A stretch of 64,000 nucleotides of DNA, taken from contig NZ_FXTI01000001.1 in assembly GCF_900182565.1 (NCBI RefSeq), forward strand, positions 372,001 through 436,000. Reading direction: 5' to 3'. Source of the stretch: Melghirimyces algeriensis. Lineage in GTDB: Bacteria; Bacillota; Bacilli; Thermoactinomycetales; DSM-45169. Below the pieces are notes generated by a model that was given only the letters and a program-made list of their open reading frames with translations, did not search any database and was not told the DNA's origin. Positions 45,151 to 54,372 of this stretch are shown piece by piece. Every line of letters begins with the position of its first letter. The stretch's first letter is position 1. Made by a program: the position numbers and the translations under genes.

Positions 45151-47091
45151 TCAATCCTTTAGAATCTGGATTTTAGATTGATCTTTCGGTATTTCACATT
45201 GAAAGAGAAGGGATTTGTTTGCATTTGGGGTTTGGATGTCACTCACCGTATAAGCGGTCCAGATGGCTTTGGTTTGTGTCAGTTCCATCATGCAATATCC
45301 ATGGGTACTGCTGTTAAAAAGTTTGATCCAAGGGTTTTCAATACGGATCAGTCCAATGATTTCGTCAAGTATCTTTCTTAAAAAGGATTGCAGTGAAGAG
45401 GTGGACAGAGTGCGCTGTTGCATGTGTTTTTTTGTCTCATTCAGCTTTTGAGCGGCTTTTGGGGATTTTTGAATCATTTCTTCAACCGCTTTTTTTGGAA
45501 TTGGATTGGACGGAGAAAAGATTTGGGAAAAGAGCTGTCCGATGGTTTCTACCAAATTGGATGAAGTGACCGACCCAACCATCAATTCCACACCAATAGC
45601 GTTGTCATCCGGATCGTTTTGATAGTCTTCCTTGATTAGGGAGGCGGCATAAGCGTGCAGGTCTCCTGTGATAGTAAGGAAGTTTTTTACATTCGCTTTC
45701 TTCAATTCGGATGTGATGATCTGCCGTTCTCCCGCATAACCATCCCATGTATCCAATGTAAAATAACGACCGAGTACTTTAAAAGGCGTAAACTGAACCT
45801 CGTTGCACCAGATTTTCCACAGAGCGTTGGAGGATTGGATCGTTTGCAGGAACCATTCCCTTTGTTGAGAGATGCCCGCACCCAACATGGATTGTGCGGG
45901 ATCGTTCATTTTTGGACAACCGGAGGCGAAATAGATATCTAGATCAGCTTCTCCACATGGATGAGGATGTCGGTACAGCCGCTCGTCTGTCAGGATAAAT
46001 TCTGCCAGATTGCCAACCTGGAATGAACGGTAAATGCGGATGGAATCCTTGAAATTTTTGTCCGGATGGAAGTGAACACGTGCCGGTGTATATTCAAACC
46101 AAACCTGGTTGGCAATCAGACGCCGATCTGGATCGGATTCAAGACTGTCATCCGGAGCGACTGCGGGGTAATATGTATCATTGGCAAATTCATGGTCATC
46201 CCAAATGGAAATGACAGCATGGCGTTCATGCAACGTTTGCAAATCCGGATCAGATCGATAAGTGCGATAGAGTGTTCGATAATCTTCTATGGAAAATGCC
46301 TTTGATTTACCGCCTGGAAGTTGAATCTGCCGATCGGGTAGGGGATTTTGGTATTTAGGGTCTCCCACGGATTCATAGACGTAATCTCCTAAATGGATTA
46401 CAAAATTGACTTCTTCCTCTGCTACAAAACGCAAGGCTGAGTAATATCCGTTAGTGTAGTCCTGACAACTGACATAGGCAAAGCGAAGGGAAGAGAGGTT
46501 TTCACCGTCAGCAATCAACGTTTGAAAGCGACCGGTTTGGCTGACATGGCCCGCTTTTGAAATAAAGCGGTAGTAATAGGTTTTACCAGGCTTAAGGAAT
46601 CCATGGGTATCCACTTTAACCACATGGTCATAGTCTTTCCAGACCGGAGTAAATCCGGATAGTACTATTTGGCTGAAATCGTCCGTTTCAGAAACGTCCA
46701 CCATTAAAAACTTGCCTTCTTCGATGGCTTGGTGAACCGATGAATGAGGCTCGCCTTTATTTAACCACTGAACCAAATCAGGGTCATATTGGGAGCTGCT
46801 GATTCCTTGGGTCAGTGAGGGATCGATCCGCGTCCAGAGGATTGCACCGGTAGATGTAGGGTCGCCGGAAGCAACCGATTGATCAAACCCCTGACCGATC
46901 GGATAGCGGGGATTGAATCGGGGGAGTTGGTCTGTGGAAGCACTGACAGAATGAATCAGTCTGTCCATCATTCGATTCCCCCCCAGACTGTCCAGGATGA
47001 GCAAGGCGGATCCGGATAACAGGGACTTTAAAAATGTCCGTCTCTCCGGATTGAGTGTCTTCTCCGATTCCAATATCCGGGGATCTTTCAT
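45151..47091 (-). CDS. phoD: PhoD-family phosphodiesterase/alkaline phosphatase, Tat-exported
   Basis: PhoD is a secreted calcium- and iron-dependent phosphodiesterase used under phosphate limitation. The 646-residue product starts with a twin-arginine signal (PERRTFLKSLLSG, about residues 16-28). The phosphatase core has FAYVSCQDYTNGY, FVIHLGDYVYES, IWDDHEFANDTY, and ITGDLHAYAAS. It is longer than the Bacillus protein, with an added charged segment near 520-590. AAGGAGGTTG precedes the ATG. A Pho box was not confirmed upstream. Confidence 0.9.
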   Translation of the reverse strand: MKDPRILESEKTLNPERRTFLKSLLSGSALLILDSLGGNRMMDRLIHSVSASTDQLPRFNPRYPIGQGFDQSVASGDPTSTGAILWTRIDPSLTQGISSSQYDPDLVQWLNKGEPHSSVHQAIEEGKFLMVDVSETDDFSQIVLSGFTPVWKDYDHVVKVDTHGFLKPGKTYYYRFISKAGHVSQTGRFQTLIADGENLSSLRFAYVSCQDYTNGYYSALRFVAEEEVNFVIHLGDYVYESVGDPKYQNPLPDRQIQLPGGKSKAFSIEDYRTLYRTYRSDPDLQTLHERHAVISIWDDHEFANDTYYPAVAPDDSLESDPDRRLIANQVWFEYTPARVHFHPDKNFKDSIRIYRSFQVGNLAEFILTDERLYRHPHPCGEADLDIYFASGCPKMNDPAQSMLGAGISQQREWFLQTIQSSNALWKIWCNEVQFTPFKVLGRYFTLDTWDGYAGERQIITSELKKANVKNFLTITGDLHAYAASLIKEDYQNDPDDNAIGVELMVGSVTSSNLVETIGQLFSQIFSPSNPIPKKAVEEMIQKSPKAAQKLNETKKHMQQRTLSTSSLQSFLRKILDEIIGLIRIENPWIKLFNSSTHGYCMMELTQTKAIWTAYTVSDIQTPNANKSLLFQCEIPKDQSKIQILKD

Positions 47092-47309
47092 ACTTTCAAC
47101 CTCCTTAAAATGTTGGTCAGGTCTGTCTACTCTTAATTTATCAAATCATTATTAAAAAGAAGTAAATTTTACATATATATATTTTATACAATATTCCAAA
47201 AATTCCTTCCCGTTTTGATATTCAGGTTGGAGATCGGTTTTTGAGGATATTTTCGTTTGAGAAGGTTCTTGAAAGGGAAACGGTATAAAAAACGACGGAA
47301 GTGGTTTGT

Positions 47310-47930
47310 ATGTTTATCAAATGGATTGTTTGTAATGTTATTCCAGGCGAAACGTCGCTGTTTTCAAAGTGTCAGGAGGATTGGAATGCGTTGCGTTACG
47401 TCGGCGGTTTTAGAGGACAGATCGGTGGTTGGGATGTAAAACATTCCCGAAGTGCCTGTATCATGGGACTTTGGGAGAGTCAGGAAGCGTATCAGGCCTT
47501 TATGCGGGATTTTCATGATCGGATATTTTGTAACAGCTCTCAGGGCGAGACATATGATTCCATTCATATCAATCTGTCTTTCGGCCGGAAGGAATTTTTT
47601 GAAGGTGGAAAAACCATTGCACAGAATATGAGTAAAGGGAAAGTTCTCTGTGTATCGAAATGGAGCATCAAGCCTGATCAAAACGAGTATTTTTTAGAAC
47701 AGGTTTTTCCTGTATGGAGACAGAAGCTTTGTAAAGGAAATGGTTTTTTGGGTGGGTTGATCAGCCAGGAAAAAGAAAAAATGGAACGATTGTTGCTGAT
47801 TACCTTGTGGAGCAAGATGAAGCCCGGTTCAATCCGGTTACCGGAAGTGGATGAGGGGGGATCGATCGTTCAAAAGAGAGAGGAACGAATGGTGCTTTTA
47901 AAAGAGAGCTGGTGTGTTATACCGTGTTAG
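47310..47930 (+). CDS. DUF4937 protein (YdbC-like, double ABM-type fold)
   Basis: The 206-residue product begins MFIKWIVCNVIPGE and has GGFRGQIGGWD and LWESQEAYQAFMRDFHDRIF, as in Bacillus YdbC/DUF4937 proteins. A second copy of the fold follows (KVLCVSKWSIKPDQNEYF). This suggests two antibiotic biosynthesis monooxygenase-like alpha/beta barrels in tandem. No enzymatic activity is known for the family. The ATG at 47310 is preferred to the GTG at 47301 by comparison with the family start. Confidence 0.75.
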   Translation: MFIKWIVCNVIPGETSLFSKCQEDWNALRYVGGFRGQIGGWDVKHSRSACIMGLWESQEAYQAFMRDFHDRIFCNSSQGETYDSIHINLSFGRKEFFEGGKTIAQNMSKGKVLCVSKWSIKPDQNEYFLEQVFPVWRQKLCKGNGFLGGLISQEKEKMERLLLITLWSKMKPGSIRLPEVDEGGSIVQKREERMVLLKESWCVIPC

Positions 47931-48002
47931 GCAGTTCCAATCCTTCATGCAATTTTCTCTATTCAGGCAGGTGAAGAGTGGTCCGGCGTCGAAAGGTTCT
48001 AT

Positions 48003-48022
48003 GGGATATCGATTGATATCCC
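48003..48022. promoter_or_regulatory. Palindrome upstream of the aldehyde dehydrogenase
   Basis: GGGATATC-GATT-GATATCCC is a perfect 8-bp inverted repeat 38 bases before the start codon, a likely operator for an unidentified regulator. Confidence 0.45.
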
Positions 48023-48059
48023 TATTGTTACATGATCACCGGAGGAGGAATGATGAAGG

Positions 48060-49592
48060 ATGAGTGTAACACTGTCAGGCTACAAAAAACCAAACACAGA
48101 AGGAAGCTTTGTTCATTATAAGTCACAGTATGATAACTTTATTGGCGGGGAATGGGTGGCACCGGCAGACGGTGAGTACTTTGATAACCCATCACCGGTG
48201 GATGGAAAGGTGTTTACCCGCGTTCCGCGTTCCAAGAAAAAAGATATAGACTTGGCCGTTCAAAAGGCGCATGAGGCGAAAGAAAAATGGGGAAACACTC
48301 CGGTTGCCAAACGGAGTAAAATTCTGTTGAAAATGGCTGAACGAATTGAACAGAATCGACAGATGCTTGCCTTATCTGAAACATGGGATAATGGCAAACC
48401 GATCCGGGAATCCATGGCTGCCGATATTCCACTGGCGGCTGATCATTTTCGCTATTTTGCAGGTGTCATTCGCGGAGAGGAAAGCGGGGTATCGGAAATC
48501 GATCCCAATACGGTTTCTATGCATATCAAGGAGCCGATTGGTGTCGTGGGGCAGATTATCCCTTGGAATTTTCCTCTCTTGATGGCTGTCTGGAAAATGG
48601 CTCCGGCTTTGGCTGCCGGTAATTGTGTTGTTTTGAAGCCGGCGGAGCAGACACCGGTAACCGTGCTGCTGTTTGCTGAATTGGTGCAAGATTTGTTGCC
48701 GCCGGGAACATTGAACATCGTAAACGGATTTGGTCCGGAGGCCGGTCAGGCGCTTGCGACCCATCCAGATATCGGAAAGATTGCTTTTACCGGAGAAACG
48801 ACGACCGGACGATTGATTATGCAGTTTGCTTCGGAAAACATTAAACCGGTTACCTTGGAATTGGGCGGAAAGTCACCCAATGTGTTTACAGAGAGCGTAA
48901 TGGCTAAAGATGATTCTTTCTTGGAAAAAGCCGTGGAAGGTTTTACAATGTTTGCTTTAAACCAGGGTGAAGTCTGTACCTGTCCTTCCCGTGCCTTGAT
49001 CCAGGAGTCCATTTATGATGAATTTATGGAACGTGCGTTGAAACGGGTGGAAAAGATCCGGATGGGTGATCCTTTGGATCCACAAACCATGATCGGAGCA
49101 CAGGCTTCCCGCGATCAGTATGCAAAAATAATGAGCTACCTGGATATTGGAAAGCAGGAAAAAGCGAAGGTGCTCGCTGGTGGAGAAGCGTATCACAATG
49201 AACAGTATCCGGATGGGTTTTATATTCAGCCCACGGTGTTTGAGGGAAACAATAAAATGCGGATTTTCCAAGAGGAAATTTTTGGTCCCGTTGTCTCTGT
49301 CACCCGGTTTAAGGATGAGAAAGAGCTGTTGGAAATTGCGAATGACACCCTTTATGGACTGGGAGCAGGCCTTTGGACTCGCGATGTTCATCAGGCGTAT
49401 TCAATTGCCCGTAAAATTGAGGCTGGACGAGTTTGGGTGAATTGTTATCATCAGTATCCGGCTCATGCTGCCTTTGGAGGTTATAAGCAGTCCGGGATCG
49501 GGCGCGAAACCCACAAAATGATGCTGGATCATTATCAACAGACCAAAAACTTGCTGATTTCGTATGATCAAACCCCGACGGGTCTGTTTTGA
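48060..49592 (+). CDS. Aldehyde dehydrogenase, AldB/AcoD-like
   Basis: The 510-residue product is an NAD(P)-dependent aldehyde dehydrogenase of the acetaldehyde group. It has IIPWNFPLLMAVWKMAPALA, catalytic Glu in LELGGKSPNVF (about residue 266), and catalytic Cys in NQGEVCTCPSRA (about 305). The TWDNGKP motif is typical of the AldB/AcoD branch. GGAGGAGG lies 11 bases before the ATG. It is followed 18 bases later by a DUF779 gene, a pairing commonly seen with this branch, and they form a two-gene operon. Confidence 0.9.
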   Translation: MSVTLSGYKKPNTEGSFVHYKSQYDNFIGGEWVAPADGEYFDNPSPVDGKVFTRVPRSKKKDIDLAVQKAHEAKEKWGNTPVAKRSKILLKMAERIEQNRQMLALSETWDNGKPIRESMAADIPLAADHFRYFAGVIRGEESGVSEIDPNTVSMHIKEPIGVVGQIIPWNFPLLMAVWKMAPALAAGNCVVLKPAEQTPVTVLLFAELVQDLLPPGTLNIVNGFGPEAGQALATHPDIGKIAFTGETTTGRLIMQFASENIKPVTLELGGKSPNVFTESVMAKDDSFLEKAVEGFTMFALNQGEVCTCPSRALIQESIYDEFMERALKRVEKIRMGDPLDPQTMIGAQASRDQYAKIMSYLDIGKQEKAKVLAGGEAYHNEQYPDGFYIQPTVFEGNNKMRIFQEEIFGPVVSVTRFKDEKELLEIANDTLYGLGAGLWTRDVHQAYSIARKIEAGRVWVNCYHQYPAHAAFGGYKQSGIGRETHKMMLDHYQQTKNLLISYDQTPTGLF

Positions 49593-49610
49593 TCGCAGGG
49601 AGGCCATACC

Positions 49611-50000
49611 ATGGAACAGGTTCCACGGGTTCTTGTCACGGAAAAAGCAAAACGGGTAATCGATCAACTGCGCGATCAGCATGGGGAGTTAATGTTTCAT
49701 CAAAGTGGGGGCTGTTGTGACGGCTCCTCTCCCATGTGCTTTAAAAAGGGGCAGTTTCGAATCGGGATGAGTGATGTTCTGCTCGGCGAAATTCATGGAT
49801 GCGAGTTCTATATGTCCTCATCCCAGTTTCAGTACTGGAAACATACTCAACTGACGGTGGACATTACAGAAGGGCGGGGGGCTTCCTTTTCCCTGGAGAT
49901 TCCTTTGGGTATTCGTTTCCTGATTCGTTCCCGCCCCTTTACTCAAGAAGAAATCGGGAATCTAACACCGGTGATGGAAGGCGTCCAAGGGATGAAATGA
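49611..50000 (+). CDS. DUF779 protein, partner of aldehyde dehydrogenase
   Basis: This 129-residue protein contains GGCCDGSSPMCF near residue 35, the cysteine cluster of DUF779, and a beta-rich remainder. The family commonly lies directly after AldB/AcoD-type aldehyde dehydrogenase genes, as here; it may bind a metal through the cysteines and help the dehydrogenase, but no activity is established. The ATG at 49611 has GGGAGG nearby. Confidence 0.85.
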   Translation: MEQVPRVLVTEKAKRVIDQLRDQHGELMFHQSGGCCDGSSPMCFKKGQFRIGMSDVLLGEIHGCEFYMSSSQFQYWKHTQLTVDITEGRGASFSLEIPLGIRFLIRSRPFTQEEIGNLTPVMEGVQGMK

Positions 50001-50319
50001 GCCTGCTGACAAAGATAAATAAGAGGGGGGTATCCGGTGGAGCATTCTTTTCCGACAACTTAGCGGAACTCCTGGAGGTCCCAACTGTTTAGCGGATATT
50101 ATTTTGTTCGCTGGTTGGGACTGAGAGGATGTAGTGGACTCCTTCCACTTCTTTGCAGGAGGAAAGAGGTGCGGAAACGGATATTACCCCTTCACCACTT
50201 TGTCATGAAGCTCAGATGAAATAAGGTCTTCCTTTCACATTTTTTCCGTTCTTTTGCGGGTCGGTGAAATACCGACCCGCTGTTTTATATCAATCGAAAA
50301 TAATTACTGGATATCGGAT
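50001..50319. other. Intergenic region between DUF779 and the lactone oxidase
   Basis: No gene was seen in these 320 bases. An 8-bp inverted repeat (GTCCCAAC near 50079 and GTTGGGAC near 50115) encloses a small inner repeat (AGCG/CGCT), and a terminator lies near its end. The function of the inner structure is unknown. Confidence 0.5.
50256..50287 (+). terminator. Terminator after the aldehyde dehydrogenase operon
   Basis: GCGGGTCGGT and ACCGACCCGC form a perfect 10-bp stem followed by TGTTTT on the plus strand. Confidence 0.8.
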
Positions 50320-51606
50320 TTATTTCCCAAACAAACGTTTTAGGTATGGATTGAGAAACATGCCGTCTGGGTCCAATTGTTGGCGAATACGTTGAAAGTC
50401 GTCCCAACGAGGGTAACGTCTTCGGAGCTCCTCAACTTCCAGGCTATGCGTTTTTCCCCAGTGAGGGCGTCCATCATATTGAAGAAAGATTTGTTCCATT
50501 GCATGAAAGTATTCCTGATAAGGCATTCCTTTGTACATGTGGATCGCAATAAACGCGGAGTTTCGTTGATAGGCGGGGCTTAGCCAGATATCATCACGTT
50601 TTACAAACCGAACTTCAATGGGGAAATGAACGTAAAATGGTCGTTTATGAAACAATCGGCAGATTTCTTCGATCACTGATGGAAGCGCTTCTGCCGGAAT
50701 GCTGTATTCCATTTCATTAAAACGGACAAGGCGGGGAGTCGTAAAAAGAGCATGGCTCTCTCCAACTTCTTCAAACTGTGGAACTCCCTTGGCAGATATC
50801 TGACTGACCCATCGACTGAAACGGGGGATTTGACGGGCTACTTCTGACAAACACCAGAATGCACCGTTTTCCAGGACCCATTTGTTGAAAGCGGACCACC
50901 CGTTTCTTTTAGTGGGAGGGAGGTTCGTTTTGTTCATAAATTTGCACTGTGTAGTCTCTGTATAAGGGAACCAGAAAAATTCAAAATGACGGTTTTTTGT
51001 TTTAAATTCCTCCAATCGGTCCAGAACGGTTTGTAGAGGAAGTCGTTGGCTTTTGTAATGTAAGCGGTAGCAAGGTTCCACTCTCATTTGCATTCGGGTG
51101 ATCAATCCCAAACTGCCCAATGAGACACGGGTGGCATGAAACAGCTCTTCATCCTTCTCTCTTGAACAGGTTCGGATCTTTCCATCGGCTGTCACCAAAG
51201 TAATGGATTCCAGCTGATCGGAAAGATTGCCAAACCGGGTGCCGGTTCCATGGGTACCTGTACTGACCGCGCCTGCAATGGATTGTGTGTTGATATCTCC
51301 CAGGTTTTCGAGAGAGCATCCCTTTTGAAAAAGCAATTCCCCAAGTGCTTTCAGTTTTGTACCTGCCCAGACGGAACTGAGTCGTTTGTTTGCATCTACA
51401 TCATCCAAACCTTGCAGTTGGTCGAAAGAAACAAGAATGGCATCTGTTTCGATCAAAGGGGTAAAAGAGTGACCTGATCCCATCACACGGATGGATGATC
51501 CCAATTTCCGGGCCTGTTTGACGAGGGTGACAACGTCTTCTTCGGAGACAGGCTGGGTGGATTGATGGGGCGAAAACCGGACAGAGCCAGACCAATTGGT
51601 AATCAT
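50320..51606 (-). CDS. D-arabinono-1,4-lactone oxidase-family FAD oxidoreductase
   Basis: This 428-residue protein has an N-terminal PCMH-type FAD domain with GSGHSFTPL (the histidine may bind FAD covalently) and STGTHGTGTRFGNLSDQ. The C-terminal ALO domain ends with GRPHWGKTHSLE. Such enzymes oxidise sugar lactones or sugars with oxygen. The ATG at 51606 is ten bases after AAGGAG and overlaps the upstream TGA as ATGA. It forms an operon with the amino-acid aldolase-like gene. The real substrate is not determinable. Confidence 0.87.
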   Translation of the reverse strand: MITNWSGSVRFSPHQSTQPVSEEDVVTLVKQARKLGSSIRVMGSGHSFTPLIETDAILVSFDQLQGLDDVDANKRLSSVWAGTKLKALGELLFQKGCSLENLGDINTQSIAGAVSTGTHGTGTRFGNLSDQLESITLVTADGKIRTCSREKDEELFHATRVSLGSLGLITRMQMRVEPCYRLHYKSQRLPLQTVLDRLEEFKTKNRHFEFFWFPYTETTQCKFMNKTNLPPTKRNGWSAFNKWVLENGAFWCLSEVARQIPRFSRWVSQISAKGVPQFEEVGESHALFTTPRLVRFNEMEYSIPAEALPSVIEEICRLFHKRPFYVHFPIEVRFVKRDDIWLSPAYQRNSAFIAIHMYKGMPYQEYFHAMEQIFLQYDGRPHWGKTHSLEVEELRRRYPRWDDFQRIRQQLDPDGMFLNPYLKRLFGK

Positions 51607-52829
51607 AAAAAGCACGCTCCTTCCCCTCGATAGGTGGGAAAGCGATCCACGATGGCGCCGTTGGAAACAACAATCAATTCGTTAAAATGTTCGCATAACT
51701 CCCCGGCTTTTGCGTGTCGAAAAAATATGGGATCTCCCAGATGAAGTTTAGATTTTAAACGGACAGGAGTTTGCACCTCTCCAGCCCCTTCCATTTTGAC
51801 CAAGGAGGCACCTTTGGGTAAAAAAGGACGGGGCAGTCGGTCTGAACCGGCAGCTCCCGAAGCGATATATCCCCCTCCGGTACAGGTGTAAACGTCAGAT
51901 CGGGGCTTTCGGGTGATCTCCAAGGCAAAGCCGGCGGCTGGCTGATAGTGGAGGTTTCTATAATGGTCGAAAAGGGTGGGAGAATAAAATGCTGAACCTA
52001 CGGTGATTTCCGTTACGGTCTCTTCCTTGGCTGTTTCCGATAGACTGCCGGTTCCCCCACCATTGATAAAACGGGGGGTTAACCCTTCTTGAGAAAGAGC
52101 GTCTATCCACTCTTTACGGATACGGGAACACCTTCGTACGGAATGTTTCTTTAACAGACGTATGAGCAGATTTTTAAGTGGCTGATAGGGAGTTTGCTCT
52201 CCTACTCCGGCCACTTGTGCTTCATATCCCATCACTCCATCCAATCGAACAGATCTCGACTCATGAATGGTTTTTGCAACCTGCAGAAATGCATCAAGTG
52301 TTGACAATGGAGATCGGTATACACCGAAATGAAGCATTGGAAAGGAAACGGACAGATCCATATCCAAACAGACAGGCAGGACAACCTTTTCCCGGTGGGC
52401 AATGGATGCAATGCGTTCTACATGTTCATCACAATCAACCATCAGAATGATGGTTTTTCCTTCTTTTACAGCGCAGGCAACCGAGTGAATCATCGCTTCA
52501 TCCCAAACAGGATAAGCCACGAGCAAATCATCCAATCCGTTTTTTGATAGAAATAGGGCTTCTGATGCTGTGTAACACATGATACCTTGAAAAGGGCTGC
52601 CTGTTTGAAGAAGATATTGGATTACGGGAACACATCGAAGGGACTTGCTCGCAATTCGGACCGCTTTGTTACGACAAATGGATTTGACTGTACGGATGTT
52701 TTCGTTTAATTGATCCAAATCTAGGAAGGCGAACGGTTTTGGAATGTTGCAGAATAATTTATGGTAATCCATATAATGTTGATTATGAGTTGAATCGGAG
52801 AGCAAATGGAAAACCTCCTTTCTGTACAT
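51603..52829 (-). CDS. Amino acid deaminase/aldolase (D-threonine aldolase-like, PLP)
   Basis: The 408-residue product is a fold-III PLP enzyme. It has the alanine racemase-type lysine in RIASKSLRCVP (about residue 62). Near the C-terminus HAKAGELCEHFNEL resembles the metal-binding His/Cys motif of D-serine dehydratase and D-threonine aldolase. The gene is tightly coupled to the lactone oxidase gene downstream, a pairing that recurs in Bacillales. The physiological substrate is unknown. Confidence 0.83.
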   Translation of the reverse strand: MYRKEVFHLLSDSTHNQHYMDYHKLFCNIPKPFAFLDLDQLNENIRTVKSICRNKAVRIASKSLRCVPVIQYLLQTGSPFQGIMCYTASEALFLSKNGLDDLLVAYPVWDEAMIHSVACAVKEGKTIILMVDCDEHVERIASIAHREKVVLPVCLDMDLSVSFPMLHFGVYRSPLSTLDAFLQVAKTIHESRSVRLDGVMGYEAQVAGVGEQTPYQPLKNLLIRLLKKHSVRRCSRIRKEWIDALSQEGLTPRFINGGGTGSLSETAKEETVTEITVGSAFYSPTLFDHYRNLHYQPAAGFALEITRKPRSDVYTCTGGGYIASGAAGSDRLPRPFLPKGASLVKMEGAGEVQTPVRLKSKLHLGDPIFFRHAKAGELCEHFNELIVVSNGAIVDRFPTYRGEGACFL

Positions 52830-52962
52830 TTTAAAATATTTATAGAAAATTAAATATATTACAATAAATCAATGAGAAATAAAATCAGATCCAAGGGATC
52901 GACAGCATCGAATTCCAATCCGTACGATAATGGGAGAGGTTGAAAAGGAAGGGTGTGAATTG

Positions 52963-53940
52963 ATGCGCGTATTGGTTACTGGCGGAACGGGGTTTCTAGG
53001 GCGTCACCTAATCCATCCACTGTTGAAGCAGGGAATGGAGGTGACGGTTCTGTATCGTCGCGAATCTGGGAAAGAGCGTTTGCCTGAAATATTGCGTAAA
53101 GAAATTCGTTTTGTTAAGGGGGATATCTTAAATCCAGAAAGTCTTCAGGGTTGTTTGCGTGGGATGGAGTGGGTAATCCACACGGCGGGTGAGGTGGCCT
53201 GGGGGAGGGGACAACGCAAGAAAATGATGGACAGCCATATAACCGGGACAAAAAACATGGTGTCAGAAGCGATGTCTTCCGATGTGAGCCGTTTTATCCA
53301 GACCAGTTCTGCCGCTGCTGTGGGCTTTTCTTTGAATGGTTCCTCTGTGGATGAGACATTTCCCTTTAATGGAGATCGTCTGAACAATGGTTATGCCATG
53401 GCGAAACGGCAAGCGGAGCAGCTTGTAATGAAGGAAGCACACACAGGAAGACTGCCTGGAGTTGTGGTGAATCCAACGGTGATTATGGGGGAATCACACC
53501 CTGGATTCATCAAAGAAGTGGCCCGTGGGAAACTGAGGTTCGCACTTGAGGGAGGAGTAAACATATGCGACATTAATGATGTCGTTCAAGGTCATTTGCT
53601 GGCTGCAAAGAAAGGAAGGGTTGGGGAGCGATATATTCTGGGAGGAACTGACTTGTCTCTTCGTCGTCTGTTCCAAGAAGTTGCAGATTGTGCAGGAACC
53701 GGTCAAACGATTGCAACCCTTCCAAGATGGATGGCTTTGGGAGCATCAGTTGTTGGAGAGGCTGTTGGCTATATCAAAGGCAAGGAAGCTCCATTAGCCT
53801 GGGATATCGCTCGGTTATCCGGTACCAACATTTATTATCGGTCCACCAAGGCGGAACAGGAATTGGGATATAAACGCCGTTCTCTCACAATGACCATTCA
53901 AAGCTGTATAGAATGGATGCAGAAAAACAATTGCCTTTAA
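52963..53940 (+). CDS. NAD-dependent epimerase/dehydratase (extended SDR)
   Basis: The 325-residue product has the nucleotide-binding loop VTGGTGFLGRHL at its start and a YAMAKRQAE active-site segment (Tyr and Lys, about residue 145), and so belongs to the extended SDR group related to dihydroflavonol 4-reductase. ATG 52963 is nine bases after AAAGGAAGGG; an upstream frame from 52930 is possible. It stands alone. After its stop the first copy of the 57-bp element begins within 22 bases. Confidence 0.82.
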   Translation: MRVLVTGGTGFLGRHLIHPLLKQGMEVTVLYRRESGKERLPEILRKEIRFVKGDILNPESLQGCLRGMEWVIHTAGEVAWGRGQRKKMMDSHITGTKNMVSEAMSSDVSRFIQTSSAAAVGFSLNGSSVDETFPFNGDRLNNGYAMAKRQAEQLVMKEAHTGRLPGVVVNPTVIMGESHPGFIKEVARGKLRFALEGGVNICDINDVVQGHLLAAKKGRVGERYILGGTDLSLRRLFQEVADCAGTGQTIATLPRWMALGASVVGEAVGYIKGKEAPLAWDIARLSGTNIYYRSTKAEQELGYKRRSLTMTIQSCIEWMQKNNCL

Positions 53941-53961
53941 ACGAACGATTTGTCGCTGATT

Positions 53962-54018
53962 TTTAGGAAATGCGAGCGGGAATCCTCCCCATTTCAATGG
54001 GGTAGATGAAAGCGAGCG
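53962..54018. repeat. 57-bp covarying hairpin element, copy A
   Basis: This copy shares about 80% of its bases with 63401-63457. Both hold a hairpin at the same place: CCCCATT/AATGGGG here and CCTCATT/AATGAGG there, with compensatory changes. Both begin TTTAGGAA and end GAGCG. The format (a CATTTCAATG hairpin, then GATGAAAGCGAGC) recalls right ends and omega-RNA ends of IS200/IS605-type elements, but no intact transposase accompanies it. Confidence 0.6.
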
Positions 54019-54027
54019 ACTACGGGT

Positions 54028-54088
54028 GACCGAAGGAAATGCCTGTGGTGCACTTACTTTGGTCGCACCATGGGCACTTCCTTCGGTC
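54028..54088. repeat. Long imperfect hairpin following copy A
   Basis: GACCGAAGGAA-A-TGCC (54028-54043) pairs with GGGCA-C-TTCCTTCGGTC (to 54088), with an inner GGTGC/GCACC stem. It continues directly from copy A. Confidence 0.5.
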
Positions 54089-54133
54089 GTCGGACGAGGG
54101 GGGTTAACCCCCCTCGCAAGTCCGACAATTTTT
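54089..54133 (+). terminator. Strong terminator-like hairpin downstream of copy A
   Basis: Nested stems GTCGGAC/GTCCGAC and CGAGGGGGG/CCCCCCTCG around TTAA are followed by AATTTTT. It would terminate any transcript arriving from the epimerase gene or the copy A element. Confidence 0.7.
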
Positions 54134-54139
54134 GGTATA

Positions 54140-54372
54140 CTTAAAGTACGAGCGGAAACTCGTTAAACGATTTGTACCTTGAAAACCGAATCGTATGGGG
54201 TTGTGGTGAGGAAGGAACAGTCACCACGTAAAACGAATCCTGTCATGTGGAAAGATCCACAAAACCATTTTCACCATGTACCGTAGGAACTACGGGAAGT
54301 GAAGCTCGCGGAGAGTACCGCCTGGGCTCGATGAACCGAGAAGCTCTACCACTTTCGTGGAGAGCAGTTCAC
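54140..54372 (+). mobile_element. IS200/IS605-type (IS1341-like) right-end remnant
   Basis: This gene-free stretch has several stems and ends with GAACCGAGAAGCTCTACCAC, TTTC, GTGGAGAGC, then AGTTCAC. The form (GAGAAGC, terminal hairpin, AGTTCAC) is that of IS1341-type right ends, which also form the 3' end of TnpB guide (omega) RNAs. No tnpB frame is left between here and copy A. Assignment rests on pattern recall, not on alignment. Confidence 0.5.
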
